From assembly GCA_023935145.1 (NCBI GenBank), contig CM043700.1, positions 67,789,620 through 67,853,619 on the forward strand: DNA of 64,000 bases, read 5' to 3'. The notes beneath the pieces are model-generated. The model did no database searches. It saw only the letters and a list, made by a program, of their open reading frames with translations, and was not told where the DNA came from. The position numbers were made by a program, and so were the translations under genes. The DNA is from Bretschneidera sinensis (Eukaryota > Streptophyta > Magnoliopsida > Brassicales > Akaniaceae). Below, in pieces: positions 22,734 to 34,530 of this stretch. Position 1 is the first letter of the stretch, and every line of letters starts with the position of its first letter.

Positions 22734-23064
22734 TGTTGGGAAACACAAAAATGTTTATATAAGTCAGAATTAACTTCCATTTAATTAACTTAACTTCAAC
22801 AACTTCTTCTCTCTTCTTTTTCTCTCATTTTCTCTCTCTATAATACAACCATTGTTCTTTATTTCATCAAAGAGAACTTAAAAGAGAATCTCTGAATTTA
22901 CTCTAAGAGATTCTCAGTGTGACTTTGTTATATCATGGAGGACTATATTTTAAAACCCAAAGCAATTAAATAGGGACAAATAAAACCTTAAAGACAACTT
23001 TTATTCGCACCTCACAATCTTTATTTCTTATTTTTCAGATTATGTATCCTTCAAATTACCAACA
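22734..23064 (+). repeat. Candidate Copia LTR upstream of gag fragment
   Basis: The interval begins TGTTGGGAAAC and ends TTACCAACA, giving LTR-like inverted ends. It contains a CTATAATAC box and lies just before a Copia gag. No primer site is evident and no second copy is present, so the call is tentative. Confidence 0.45.
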
Positions 23065-23116
23065 ATTTTAAGGATTTATTCTTCTTACTGCAACCATGCA
23101 TTCATAATTTATTAAG

Positions 23117-24029
23117 GTGATGAACCAAGATATGGTGAAGCTTGATCGGTTTGACGAAAACAACTTTGCTTGCTGGAAAGATACGAAGATATTTCTCCCC
23201 ATTTCTCTGAAAATATCTTATGTCTTAGACCCGAAATTACCTCATGTACCAAACGATCAAAAACCAAGTGCTGATGGAAATTTAGCTACTGTAGAGGCTA
23301 TTGAAAATGTTCTTTTAGAGAGGAAGAAACACGAGGAGGATAAGTTGTTGTACCGAGGACACATGCTGAACACTCTATCTGATAGTCTCTACGTCTTGTT
23401 CACTGAAGTGAAGTCTGCAAGGGACATTTAGAACCAATTGGAATTCAAATACAAGGTTGAGGAAGAAGATGCCAAAAAGTATTTAATATCTAAATATATT
23501 GAATTTTGTATGGTTATTGATAAACCAGTACTTAAGCAAGTCCATGAATTACAAGTGCTGGTTAACAAGATTCGTTTTTAGAAGATATTTCTTCCATAGA
23601 CTTTTTAAGTGAGTGCAACTATTTCCAAATTTCCTCCCCCTTGAAAGGATTATGGAAAGAAATTATTACATAAGACTGATGATTTCAATTTGGAACAAAT
23701 TCAGAAACATTTTCTCATAGAAGAAGAGTCATGTTTACATGATAAAAAGAATTTTATTCCATTGGAGTCCAAGGTATATTATGTGGAAAGGAACCAATCT
23801 AAGAATAAGCACTTACAAGCCAAGAAGAATGACCAACAATTTGAGAAGAATAAAACATATAACAGAAAGAAAAAAAAGAGCTTGCTTTATTTGTGGGAAA
23901 TATGGTCACTTTGCTAAACAGTTTAGATATCGTAACACCAACCCAAAGGGTAAAGCAAACATGGTGGAAGAATGTCTTAAGGCCATGATCTCTGAGATCA
24001 ACATGGCAATTGAAAAGTCTTGGTGGTAG
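23117..24029 (+). pseudogene. Copia Gag, truncated and broken
   Basis: 23117-23431 encodes a Copia capsid start, KLDRFDENNFACWKDTKIFL, then SYVLDP. A TAG at 23429-23431 and frameshifts follow. 23690-24029 carries the C-terminal part with a zinc knuckle that reads CFICGKYGHFAKQF: the fourth zinc ligand, normally Cys, is Phe. The reading stops where a separate LTR begins at 24032, so pol is missing. The flanking LTR is in the opposite orientation and belongs to another element. Confidence 0.85.
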
Positions 24030-24031
24030 CT

Positions 24032-25108
24032 TGTAGACTGAGGTACAAACCCAAGAAGGGAGTGAATTGGGTTTTAAAAACTTCTTGCAATTAACAAACA
24101 AGTTTTAACAATTTAATCAAGTAAAACATACAATAAATAAATTGCTTGAAATTAAAGGAGTAAAGGAAGAGAATATGCAAATTTCGTTTAGAGTGGTTCG
24201 GCAATATCAGAATCACTTTAACCCTACGTCCACTCTCTTAAAGGAACCTCCTTGAAGCAATCCATTAAGAATAGTCAAGCAACTTTACAGGTGTTGCCCA
24301 GACCTTACAAATATCTCTTCCACAAGGAATTTTCAATGATTGATATTGAATGTAAATGAAAATAAGAGAGATAGCAATAAATTCTTTACAAGATGAATGT
24401 TATCTTTCTTTCAAGGACAAAGCTTAAAAAATGGCTCAAAAGGAATTTTTCAAAGCTTTTGAGAGTATTAAAGAGCTATATAAGAAATTGAGTGTTCTTC
24501 CTTGTGTTAAATGCTCATTTAAGAGGGGCATTTATAGTCTTGGCTTTATATGGCCTTTAGACATAAGTTGGAGTGGTTTGGAGCATTAAATGCTCAAGTC
24601 CTGCATCTCATCGATCATATTTTTGAATTATCAGTCGATTGATTTATGCGAAATATTCAAGTTTTTGGACATCAGATAGGTACCAGTCGACTGGGCCATA
24701 GAACCAATTGATTAGATCCTTTAACCAGTCGACTGGGTCCTTTAACCAGTCGATTAGGTCAAAGGCCAGATGCTACTGACCCTTTTACCAGTCGACTGGT
24801 TCAAAGACCTAATCGACTGGGTTGACTCAAAACTCAGTTTTCATGTTTTTTAAAAGTACTTTTGACTTAAAGGCATTTTTTTGTATTATTTTTGTCAAAG
24901 CATTTTGTAATTAAAATGATCCATAATTAAACTAGGTAATTGACATTAAAGATTTACAACTTGAATCAATTACCTTAGAAACTAATATAGATCTTGTCTT
25001 CTTTTGGTAATTGTTTATGTATTGAATGCTTTTGCAACTTAAACACTTAGATAAAGATATTAGTAAAATATAAATAGTGGTGTCATAATAATCAAATAAG
25101 GGTCAACA
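24032..25108 (-). repeat. Copia LTR, minus orientation (about 1.08 kb)
   Basis: On the plus strand it starts TGTAGACTGAGG and ends GGTCAACA, so on the minus strand it runs TGTTGACC...CTACA. It is followed at 25109-25122 by ATCTCCCATTTTTT, whose complement is a purine-rich tract directly before the LTR start, as in SIRE-type elements. It carries seven variants of CCAGTCGACTGG between 24630 and 24830. It truncates the Copia gag on its left; flanks show no matching target duplication. Confidence 0.75.
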
Positions 25109-25915
25109 ATCTCCCATTTTTTATAATGAGAAAAACAGTTTTAAAATCCAAGTGTTGAGTTTTTGAGGAAAAACGGAGAGAGTTTCCTCTGTTTTTGTAA
25201 TAAAAACCAACCTACAATTCTTTAAGGCCAACCCAACTAAGCAATAATAGTAAATAAAATACTATCTTAAGTAGTTTTAACATATTTGGAGCAATACTCG
25301 CCCTAAATCTATGCATTATATCATTTACACATATTTTTCTCATTTTCTACCCTGTTTTGACAACAGTAGAAAAGGGAGAGAAAAGCTAGAAAATAAGCAA
25401 GTCAAATTCCATAGACAGAAATAGAAGGTAAAAATAAACATGTATGCAAAAACTAAGTTAAAACCGGAGGTGTTAAGATTTCCCAAAAAGAATCAGAAAA
25501 TTTACATAGAAGCTGAAATAAGTAAAGCTTAAAAACGAGCTATGAGTATTCAAAACATCCAAACATTATCCAAATAGAAAAACAAACTTTTATATAGAGG
25601 TCCATACATAATAGAGCTAAATAAGTTATCCCGAGAAGAGTTGGAAACATAATAATGCAAGCAAGTACATAAACCATGAATGCATGAAAAAGTAAGGGCA
25701 AATGTTCTTGCAAAGAGTCCATAGAGCTAAAAATAGATGGATGACACATGATGAAGGACTTAAGAGGCTAAAGAATCAAGGTTATCACGGAGGAGATCTC
25801 GTATCTCAGCCAAGGAGCCTTCCGAGTGCTCTCGGTGTAACTAAAAGTCATCGTGTAAAGTACTAAGGTCATGACGCATAGATCCAGGTTTGTCCGTACT
25901 AACTAAAAGCTCAAG
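25109..25915. other. Remnant of Copia 3' internal region
   Basis: This is minus-oriented sequence following the polypurine tract of the LTR at 24032-25108. No protein domain is recognisable and only short fortuitous frames exist. It probably represents the degenerate 3' non-coding or envelope-like region of that element. Confidence 0.45.
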
Positions 25916-26190
25916 TCAACGAAAAAGCTTAAGCTTTGGAAGCCAGACTACATGGATATCTGAAGACTCACTATGGCCTAAATAGGTCTTCTTCACCACC
26001 TCGACTAGCTGCTGAACTACATTGTCTAAGATTCTACTGACCAACTTCTCGTTCTTTAGTGTCCATCTCAGTAAGAGAAGTTTCATCCTTGGGGACTTCT
26101 TCTTTTTCATCATTGTCCCATCACCAATTCGTATATTTTTTCCTTCCTTGGAGAGGATCATATTGTTTCGTACTATGCAACCCATTTTCT

Positions 26191-27276
26191 TTAAAGATGA
26201 GACATTGATAATATCATTAAGACCAATGCTTGGGCAATATATGGTCTCGTACACACAATGGTGTATATAAAGCTTCCAACCACACTAGCATAAGGTATGT
26301 TCGCCATCTCTTCATCTTTTTTCTCCGTCTTCAAATATTGTTCCGCAGATAACTTGGTTCTCAAAGGCATGGGAGTCCTTACCGGCTTACTGTCAAACAT
26401 ATTAAATTTCTTCAACACTTCATTAATATACTTCTTCTGACTTAGCCACAATTTTCATTTTTCACGATCCCTCTTTATCTATATGCCCAAGATAAAGTTT
26501 ACTGGCCCTAAGTCTTTCATGTCAAATTGCCTTGCCAACGATGCCTTCACAAATCATCTTCCTGTTATTTCCAATCAACAACATATCATCAACATACAAT
26601 GTTAAAATGACAAAATCAGCCCCTAAACTTTTCACATAGATGCAATGATCAGCTATGCTGCGAGTGAACCCAAGCTGAATGGCATATATGCAAAACTTCT
26701 GGTACCACATCCGTGGTGACTTCTTTAGTCCGTACAAAGACTTATTCAATTTACAAACCAGCTTTTCCTTGCCTTTGCTCACAAAGCCTTTGGGTTGTTT
26801 TATGTAAATTTCATCCTCCAAGTCCCCGTGAAGGAAAGATGTCTTCACATCTAGTTGCTCGACCTTTAGATCATAAGTAGTTTCCATGGATAAAGCAAAT
26901 CCGATAGATGTCAACTTTTCTACCGGGAAAAATATCTCACCATTGTCAATTCCCTCTATTTGCGAGCACCTCTTTTCAACCAGATGTGCCTTGTACTTTT
27001 CTACCATTCCAGCTGCATTTTTTTCTTCTTGAAAACCAATTTGCACCCAATTTCCTTCCTATCTCTAGGCAATTTCACAAGGCTCCATGTTTTATTCTTG
27101 TTCAGTGCCTGCATCTCCTCTTTCATAGCATCCTCCCACAAATTTGCATCATTCGAGGTCCTCGCCTCTTTCATTGTGCTAAGATCATCACCAGTAATAT
27201 TTAAAGCATATAATGCATTGCAAGCACTAGGGGAATACATGATGGGTGGCCTCTTAACCCGTGTGGATCTCCTCAT
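26191..27276 (-). pseudogene. Copia reverse transcriptase, broken
   Basis: 27001-27276 has the typical pre-RT segment, WEDAMKEEMQALNKNKTWSL. 26522-27046 carries the RT palm, with EQLDVKTSFLHGDLEDEIYI, LNKSLYGLKKSPRMWY and the catalytic YVDD at 26585-26596. 26191-26451 has the thumb and connection pattern KKYINEVLKKFNMFDSKPV, then TRPYIAQA. After this the usual RNase H sequence is replaced by unrelated sequence, marking a deletion breakpoint. Three frames are used, so it cannot make an intact enzyme. Confidence 0.88.
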
Positions 27277-27349
27277 GACAGGCGTGGTCTCTACCCCCGA
27301 GCCAGCATCTAAATCCTTATCCTCTACATCAGAAACATGAATATCGTGC

Positions 27350-28205
27350 TCAGACCTTACTGACTAATTTAAAGTATCTGATACAGTCTATGGTAGTCTT
27401 CCACTCTTTATCTCGCGAGCTAAGATCAATCTGAACTTGCTTTGGCTGTTTCGGTACATTTTGGACAGCCACCACATCCCTTTGTGTTTCTTTGAACACA
27501 ACATCTCTTCTGAAAACTATACTCATGCTTTCTGGATTCCATAACTTGTACCCTTTGACCCCATTCTTATAACCAATTAAAATACACTTCACTGATTTGT
27601 TGTCAAGTTTTTTTCCTCCTTTCTTTTGGCATATGCATATAAGCATCACACCCAAACACCCTAACATGAGCTAAAATCGGCTTCTTCCCAAATAGTATCT
27701 CAAATGGTGTCTGATCCTGCAAAGCTGATGTAGGTGACCTGTTCACCAGATAACATGTTATAGCCACCGCCTCTTCCCAAAACTCTGACTCTAAGCATAA
27801 ACAACTCAGCATACTCCTCGATTTCTCAATGAGTGACCGATTGAGTCTCTCGACCACCCCATTCTGTTGAGGTGTATATGGAGTTGTTTTCTGTCTTGTA
27901 ATGCTGCTTGCCACACAGAATTGCTCAAACTTGTCTTAGCAAAATTCTCTTCCATTATCTGTTCTCAATACCTTTATCTTTCTTTCCATCTGATTTTCTA
28001 CCAATGTTTTAAACTCACAAAACTTATCAAATGCTTCAGCTTTACTCTTAATGAAGTAAATCCATGTATACCTTGAAAAATCATCAATGAAAGAGACGTA
28101 ATACCTTGATTTTTCAAGAGATTGGACCGGAACTAGCCCAAACACATCACTATGTATCAAATCTAGAATACTCTTCGCCCTCGTGCCAGCGTACTTAAAA
28201 CTCAC
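27350..28205 (-). pseudogene. Copia integrase, broken
   Basis: 27936-28205 holds the start of the integrase core, with SDVFGLVPV (first Asp) and VLRTDNGREFC (second Asp). An in-frame stop then interrupts at 27936-27938. 27603-27914 continues with TPQQNGVVERLNR, containing the catalytic Glu. 27350-27667 is the C-terminal part, with KCILIGYKNGVKGYKLW. Core residues D-D-E are thus all visible, but the protein is split by a stop and a frameshift. Confidence 0.88.
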
Positions 28206-28454
28206 ACGGTTTTGCTTGCTATGTAGACAATGCTCATAGAAACCGAATCATATTAAGCAATCTGGGACTCTCTTCACCATCTGCTTTGACGATAAAGTAG
28301 ATAGTCGTTTTTCACCAATATGCTCAAGCCTCTGATGCCACAACATAAAGGACTTCGCCTCATCATCAGTCGCCTCATCAAAGATAAAACCTTCACTTCA
28401 CTAACTTTGTACGGTACTTCCCAGCAATTTGTACAATGTGTCATGCCGAACACC

Positions 28455-28667
28455 TCATGCGATTACTAGCGATCCACGAGTCATCTTGCATGAATTTTTG
28501 TCACAGTTGAAATTCACTCTCCCATCTGTCATCTTGCTGACTAACATCAGGTTCTTGCTGAGGCCTGGAATATGCATCACACTTGGAAGTGTCCTGACCG
28601 TCCCATCATTCATCTTCAACTTCACCTTCACACGATCAATAATTTTCACCGGAGAGTTATCTCCCAA
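28455..28667 (-). pseudogene. Copia protease/pre-integrase region, copy 2
   Basis: It encodes VKLKMNDGTVRTL and HIPGLSKNLMLVSKM, the segment before the pre-integrase zinc-binding domain. It is nearly identical to 285-497. The protease active site itself is not visible in an open frame. Confidence 0.72.
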
Positions 28668-28812
28668 TAAAATATTTCTCCCATCAAAGATTTCATACTC
28701 ACGAAACCAGTCCCTGTGAAGTGTTATGTGAAAGGATGTTCTTGTGTCAATTATTCAAACACTTCGATCTGATTGAGCAAAACAAGATGCCATATTTAAG
28801 TCACCAGCATCA

Positions 28813-29669
28813 TCATCCTGGATCTTGTTTCCTGAAGCTGATTTTTCGCCGCTTTTCAGGGTTTACACTCTTACTTCTGCAATCCTTCTTCAGATGTCCA
28901 ACTTTCTTACACTTCCAACACTTCAACCCATATTTATCTCTATTTTTCAATCTTCCCCTGAACTTGGGTTTATCACTAGACCACTTGTAGTCTCTATCAT
29001 AGGTTCGCCCTCTCACACATAAGCCCTCATTTGACGAGTTATTTGTACCTGTCGCCTCATCTTCTCAGACAATAAGGCTGCCACGACATTCTCAAAGGAC
29101 AGATCAGTCGTGCCACTACCAATCGCAACTATCAAGTTATCCCACAAATTAGGCAGTGAACAGAGCAGTGTAATAGCCATATCATCATTCGTCACATCAA
29201 CACTGATAAACAATAACTGACCTATCAAAGTGTTAAACTCATGTAGATAAACAGAGAAAGAATCGCCCTCAGCCATCCGAAGATTGTACTACTTATTCCG
29301 CAAAAACAGTTTTTTTACCAGAGATTTACTCTAATAAAGGCTTTCCAGCTTCTTCCAGAGTTTTTTCACAGTCTCTCCAGAAACGCTTATCATGACAGAA
29401 TCGTGCAGGCACAGTCGAATTAGACTTTATGCCTTACGATCGAGCTTCTCCCACTCCGTGATGGTCGCTGAAGATAATGTCGAAACCACCATAGGCGACG
29501 CTTCTTCTACCGTGGAAGCTGCTGTCATGCTCATCGTACTCTTCGGCATCTCATCGACTATCACCGTCCACATGTCCATGTCGACGAGTAGATCCTCCAT
29601 TTTTAGTTTCCACAACTCGAAGCTCTTCTCTCCGAACTTTTTGATTTCAATCCGTGATCCAATCGACAT
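28813..29669 (-). pseudogene. Copia Gag, copy 2, broken
   Basis: The layout matches the first copy: 29427-29669 N-terminus with KKFGEKSFELWKLKMEDLL, 29013-29276 capsid, and 28813-29016 basic domain with CCHC knuckle CWKCKKVGHLKKDC. Substitutions against copy 1 are few. Frames remain interrupted in the same places, showing that the element was already dead when the block was duplicated. Confidence 0.85.
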
Positions 29670-29696
29670 CTCGCATCGTTAATCCTCGAACACAAT

Positions 29697-29706
29697 GCTC
29701 TGATAC
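29697..29706 (-). other. Primer binding site, copy 2
   Basis: GTATCAGAGC on the minus strand, initiator tRNA-Met type, is identical to the copy 1 site. Confidence 0.7.
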
Positions 29707-29710
29707 GAGT

Positions 29711-30070
29711 TGAACGATTCAAGACCCATCAATCACATGAATTATAAACAAAAAGAAAATAATACACAATATACCCAAGTTTACCCTAGAATAGGGTTAC
29801 ATCCTGCCAGAAGTTTCACTATTATCAACCTCACAAATCTCTCGTTACAATGTGCGCTCAGTATATAGAGAGTATTTATAAGCAACTTAAGATGCCCTAA
29901 TTAAGATTTCTGTCCTGCTACAAAACCACATTCATGGACCCAAGCCCAAACCGTCAAGCAAAAAACCAGACCTAAAACATGTACAGGGCCTGAAATTTTC
30001 GAGGGTGTTGCCCCCTAATCCCCGCCCTCTCACCGGGGAGCCGGACCCCGTGGTCATTGGGGTTTCTACA
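29711..30070 (-). repeat. Copia 5' LTR, copy 2 (360 bp)
   Basis: It has the same TGAACGATTC to TTCTACA ends as 1541-1900 and abuts the PBS. Only a few substitutions separate the two, matching the identity of the surrounding duplicated block. Confidence 0.75.
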
Positions 30071-30245
30071 GATCTGGACTCGTGAAGTATGCACCAACTC
30101 TAACACTCCTGATACTAATAATAACCAAACTTCGCCATTTTCACAAGAAGTCGTCTGGTAAGGATTTGATACTTTTGTCTGTGATTTCTGTTGTATACAT
30201 GTTACTTCTCTATTACTCTACATATGATATATGATTAAATTTCAG

Positions 30246-30364
30246 CAGCTTCAACATGGACAAGCGTTGGCATACTGTTTATAATGTATGTCTGGATCTA
30301 CTAAATTCCCCAGAGGTGCAGAACTTAAAAGATGTGCAGATGCCACTGTCATCCTTGAATTTGT
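30246..30364 (+). CDS. Gene X exon A, copy 2
   Basis: It follows ATTTCAG and ends before GTAAGG. From Met at 30256 it encodes MDKRWHTVYNVCLDLLNS, then VQNLKDVQMPLSSLNL, ending one base into a codon. Copy 1 has Cys where this copy has Trp at residue 5. The left edge could be 3 bases later. The Met may be internal rather than the start. Confidence 0.6.
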
Positions 30365-30585
30365 GTAAGGCCAATATCTTTTTCTTTTTATTGGGGGGGG
30401 GGGAGATCAATCAGGCCTTTATGTTCATATCAAATTGATTTTGAGTTTCTTATATGGAATAATGTTAGCATAGATGATGAAAATGCTTATAAATGTTTAA
30501 AACTAGTTTATTGTTCTGTTGTGAAGGTTTTGATGACCAGAGGTTGAAATAAAGATATTGAATAATAATGATGATGACATTGCAG

Positions 30586-30587
<2 letters not shown>

Positions 30588-30643
<56 letters not shown>
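30588..30643. repeat. (TA)28 microsatellite
   Basis: About 56 bases of alternating TA lie in gene X intron A. Copy 1 has only about 14 bases at the same place (2421-2434), so the repeat expanded or contracted after duplication. Confidence 0.95.
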
Positions 30644-30648
<5 letters not shown>

Positions 30649-30831
30649 CTTAAGCACTCTAGCATCACAGAAAAAGGGTTAGGGGAAGGTGTGTTTCCTT
30701 CTTATGGCTGCACAAATTGCAATGTCTGGGACATCAGCCCCCTTCTTTTTGCTGGTTTTCATGTTCTACCGGCCTAAATTTGATCTGTCTGCATAAAGGT
30801 CCTGATTTGTAATGCTTTTTGACTTGTTATT

Positions 30832-31434
30832 TGTTGAGATTAGGCCCAAAATCTGATAAAGCGGTATTGAGGGCTCGATTAAAACAATGAGGTTTTGATT
30901 GAGTGGAGGCAAATCTGGACTAGGGACCTAAGCATTCGAGGATTTGAGTCGAGTGAGGAATTTGTTAGAATGCTCCTCAAATCTCACATTGGGGAAAAGT
31001 GTTATTGTAAGTAGTTTTAGTCCCACATCGTCTATGTGTCAAAAGGATGTGGAAACTAGTTATTATAAATATGAGCATAAACAGATTTAGTCTCTCACCC
31101 CTATTCCTTAACGAGGAATAGTTAATCAGATGAAAGTTTAGCAATTAAACACCAATATAGGATCCAAGGGTTGAGTGAATATTTGGTGTATTGGGGTTTT
31201 GGGCTGTGAGATTGGAGAGAGTGGTTATTATAAATATGAGCATAAACAGAGTTAGTCTCTCACCCCTATTCCTATATTCTTTAACCAGTAATAGTTGGTC
31301 AGATGAGAGTGTAGCAACCAAACACCAATATAAGGATCTAAGGGTTGAGTGAACATTAAGTGTATTGTGTTATTTTATCTTTATTTTTGCTATTGTGATT
31401 GCGTAGTTTTTTTGAGGTGTCAGAATTCCCAACA
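30832..31434. mobile_element. Solo LTR in gene X intron A (copy 2)
   Basis: Same insertion as 2623-3225, with target duplication TTATT at 30827-30831 and 31435-31439. The first bases read TGTTGAGA here instead of TGTTGGGA, a single change in the terminal repeat. Confidence 0.88.
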
Positions 31435-31786
31435 TTATTGAAGTCAGCATTACCAAATTCTTGTGCTATACATCAGATGTTAATATATATTGTTACATTT
31501 TGGTCCAAGATGCCTCCTTTTCGAAATGAGCAACTGATAGTTGTCTCATCCTTGTGTATGGGTGGTTATCAGAGGCTGAATGAATGACCTTTTTAATTCT
31601 TTAAATATCTTGTAGTTCACACAGATTGTCATTTGGCATTGAAATGGTATATTGAGATGAACCTCTGTTGTATCTATATAGTTTAAATTGAATTCCATGC
31701 AGCTGAATATGACATTTGATATATATATATATATATAATACAAGTACTTGTTCATTGTTTTCTTATTTATTAATGGCTTCTTGCAG

Positions 31787-32073
31787 TACAAGATTTGGAA
31801 GATTTACAATGTGATTGTAATTGCTCTTCTGGGCATGGCTGCTGTGTTATAGATGATGGGCAGGTGTCCTCCTTAAACAAACTTGCTTGTCCTGATAATA
31901 TTGTCTTTCTAGACAAGAATGATGATCAGTTTGGTGTGCATAACGCAATTAGTCATGAGGCTGTCGTTGATGTGGGAGAGCAGTTTCAGTCATATAAAAG
32001 TGATACGCAAGAAACTATGGATGTTAATGCCAGCCATCTGAAGTCTGAAGAATATTGGAAGAATATTAATAAG
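31787..32073 (+). CDS. Gene X exon B, copy 2
   Basis: A 287-nt exon between TTCTTGCAG and GTATCA. It encodes DLEDLQCDCNCSSGHGCC and then an acidic, Asp/Glu-rich stretch ending EEYWKNINK. Six Cys within about 12 residues suggest metal binding or structural disulfides, but the spacing does not match a family I know. It is almost identical to copy 1. Confidence 0.7.
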
Positions 32074-32498
32074 GTATCATACACCTAGACAAAATTATAA
32101 TATAAACTTTTATGTGAGGGTATTTTAGTCTCAGCAAGAATAAAACCTTTTCCAAATGGTGGTGGAATAGCAAATGATACCTCCCCTTGTTGCTATTCCA
32201 CCGCTTGGAGCAATTGAGATTGCCATGGAAATGCAATTCCTACTTTTTGTCCAACGAAACAAATGAATTGGTGAGGTGTTCAGAATTAAGTGATAATGGA
32301 ATTGGGATTACCCCCAACCAAGAGGGCGTTAAGTCATTGGTTATGAACGCCACAAAAATAATGTTCACGTCATTCCTCTATCTGTAGCCCTGACTTCTGC
32401 CAAATTTTGTTTCATGTATGGACACATGGAAAATCAGATAGTTGATCCCAAATTATATTTGAGGCTTTGTTAAGTCTTGCACTATTGTCTGTTTATAG

Positions 32499-32717
32499 GT
32501 AGAGAGAACAAAATCATCATTGAGAAGAAGATATTCTGCCCAATATGTTGTGCGGTGGGACTATCTTGATGGCTGCAAGAGAATTTTTGATACACCTGTC
32601 TGCAAAGTAGGTGGTAACCCCTTAAACTGTGTAGCAGAATCCACTGCTGATGTTACAGTGGAGGATCCCGCATTCCAGAGTTTGGAAGAATGGCAAAGCA
32701 TAGATTCTTGTAAACAG
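32499..32717 (+). CDS. Gene X exon C, copy 2
   Basis: A 219-nt exon, phase 0 at both ends, after TTTATAG and before GTTTGT. It encodes VERTKSSLRRRYSAQYVVRW and ends QSIDSCKQ. The Lys codon AAA here is TAA in copy 1. Confidence 0.7.
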
Positions 32718-33801
32718 GTTTGTCTAACAATGCTTACATTGTCTACGTTCATGTATTTGAGAGGCATTCTGGAGGGGGAAAAAAAAAGAAGCATTCTGGG
32801 ATGTAGAGATATATTGGGTTTTTAATTATCTATTGAATTCTGATCTCTGTGAGGCAACGTCAGTTTTGCCAGGAAACTTGCATATTTTCATCAACAACGG
32901 CGTTAGTAAGCTAACCATCATAAAGCATGTATTATGAAGGACACCGTTTTAAAAAGAAACTCAAATTACTTGTCAAAGGATACCTAGAGATCATCATCGA
33001 CAAAAGGATGGGATGACATTTCTTATATCGTGGTTAACTTCCAATAAAAAGACCAAGATTCAAAATTGGCTTTCTAAAGTAAAAATCAAGGTAGGCTTTA
33101 AGAAAGCTAAATGGCTCCACCTAAATGCCCTTTTTACTTCAATGCATCCAATTCAACAATGTAGTCTCTTGACATGCATAACAAAGCAAATTCTAGAAAA
33201 ATCAACTATGTATGACAATCACTCAATTAAGAAAATGGAGCATAATATAATATGAATGCTCATTGGCTCAAAAGCGCACAAAAAAGGTCATGTGCATTAG
33301 ATCCCACACACTTTTCATTCAATCAATCATCAAGAGCAATTAATCACTGTGTAGTAAATAAGAATTCAATCATTCATGCTAATCCCTTATTATGCCTCAA
33401 TTTATCTCAATAATTCACAACAATCCAGATCATTTAAGACAAGCATCGACAAAATCTAGAATTCAAAAGAGAGTGATCACAAACAAGAATTAAAGTATCA
33501 CTTGGATTTTTGAAAATTTTCTTGAAAAATGACGCAAAAAATTTGATCAAGATGGAGCTAAAAGTGTAGTTCAAAGTAAAATCAAATTCATATGTCAACG
33601 ATCCTCCCCTACACTTAATCCATACATTGTCCTCAACGTATCAAAAATAGATGCTCAAAAACTATAAAAGAACAAGAGTAACTAGAAAACTCCCTTGAAA
33701 ATGTTGAGCATCAACCAAGATATCAGTCACGTGCTTGGGATTGAAGGTGGTGTGAATCCCATGTAAGCAAAGAAAGCTGTCATGTTTCTGTCCAATCTGG
33801 C

Positions 33802-34419
33802 AACTTGGTCTGCGAGTCTCGCAAGTTGATCGCCAAATTGTCCTTGGGAAGATGCAGTGGACGTGGAAGGCAAGTCTGTAGATTCTTCGACCTCATCATC
33901 ATCGTTGGCGTCAAGGAGCTTGCGTTGTGGTCGTGTCAGAACGGGTCTGGGGATTATTGACCGCCTACAGAGTCCTGATACCTTGCCTTATCTTTCTTTT
34001 TAGTGAATGTCAAATGCCCTTTCAAATCCGATTTTGAAGGTGGAAGAATGTGCTTCCCTTTCCCAATTCTGGCTCTTGTACGCACTGAAGGGGTTCCTTG
34101 CTGTGTGTTCAATTAGCTTGGAGCAATCTTTCTTTTTCCCATGACGTGAGGAAGAGAGATAGAAGTGGACCGGTGGAGGGCTGTGTGGGGCTGGTTGTCT
34201 GGCATGGGGCTGGTTGATCGGTGGTCGCGTGGTGTCGCGCTGGAAATAACGCGCACTGTGCACGGGTGGCGCACGGAATGAAGCTCGCCTTTTTGCCCTC
34301 ACCGCTGGTGGTACAGTACAAGTGGTCTGGCACGGGGCTGGGCGGCTGGAAACTTTAGAGCAAGAGAAGAGTTAGGGCAACTGAGAAGAAAAGAAATTGA
34401 AAAGGAAATAATTGTCAAA

Positions 34420-34459
<40 letters not shown>

Positions 34460-34530
34460 TTTTGATTTTTTTTTTTTTTTGACTCTTTCAATCTGGAGAA
34501 CAATTGGAATAAGGCGTGGGCACGGTGTAT
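33802..34530. other. Segment present only in copy 2 of the duplication
   Basis: About 730 bases lie in the 3' UTR of Athila-like element B, with a (TA)n run at 34421-34456 and a T-run. Its minus strand has a short open frame (34000-34302) rich in Arg, Pro and His with no recognised domain. In copy 1 it is replaced by about 10 bases. Confidence 0.7.

Larger units (their letters stand above)
26191..30070 (-). mobile_element. Copia retrotransposon copy 2 (5' LTR to RT)
   Basis: This minus-strand Ty1/Copia element has, from the right, LTR 29711-30070, PBS, gag, protease, integrase and reverse transcriptase, in true Copia order (integrase before RT). The RT end breaks off near 26230 and no RNase H or 3' LTR follows, so the 3' end is deleted. 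28171-30070 is the duplicate of 1-1900. Stops and frameshifts are spread through it, so it is inactive. Confidence 0.9.

Noticed and set aside
34000..34333. Possible envelope-like or accessory gene in the segment unique to copy 2
   Set aside because: The Arg/Pro/His-rich frame is short, has no transmembrane segment and matches no family I know. It is reported only as unexplained sequence.
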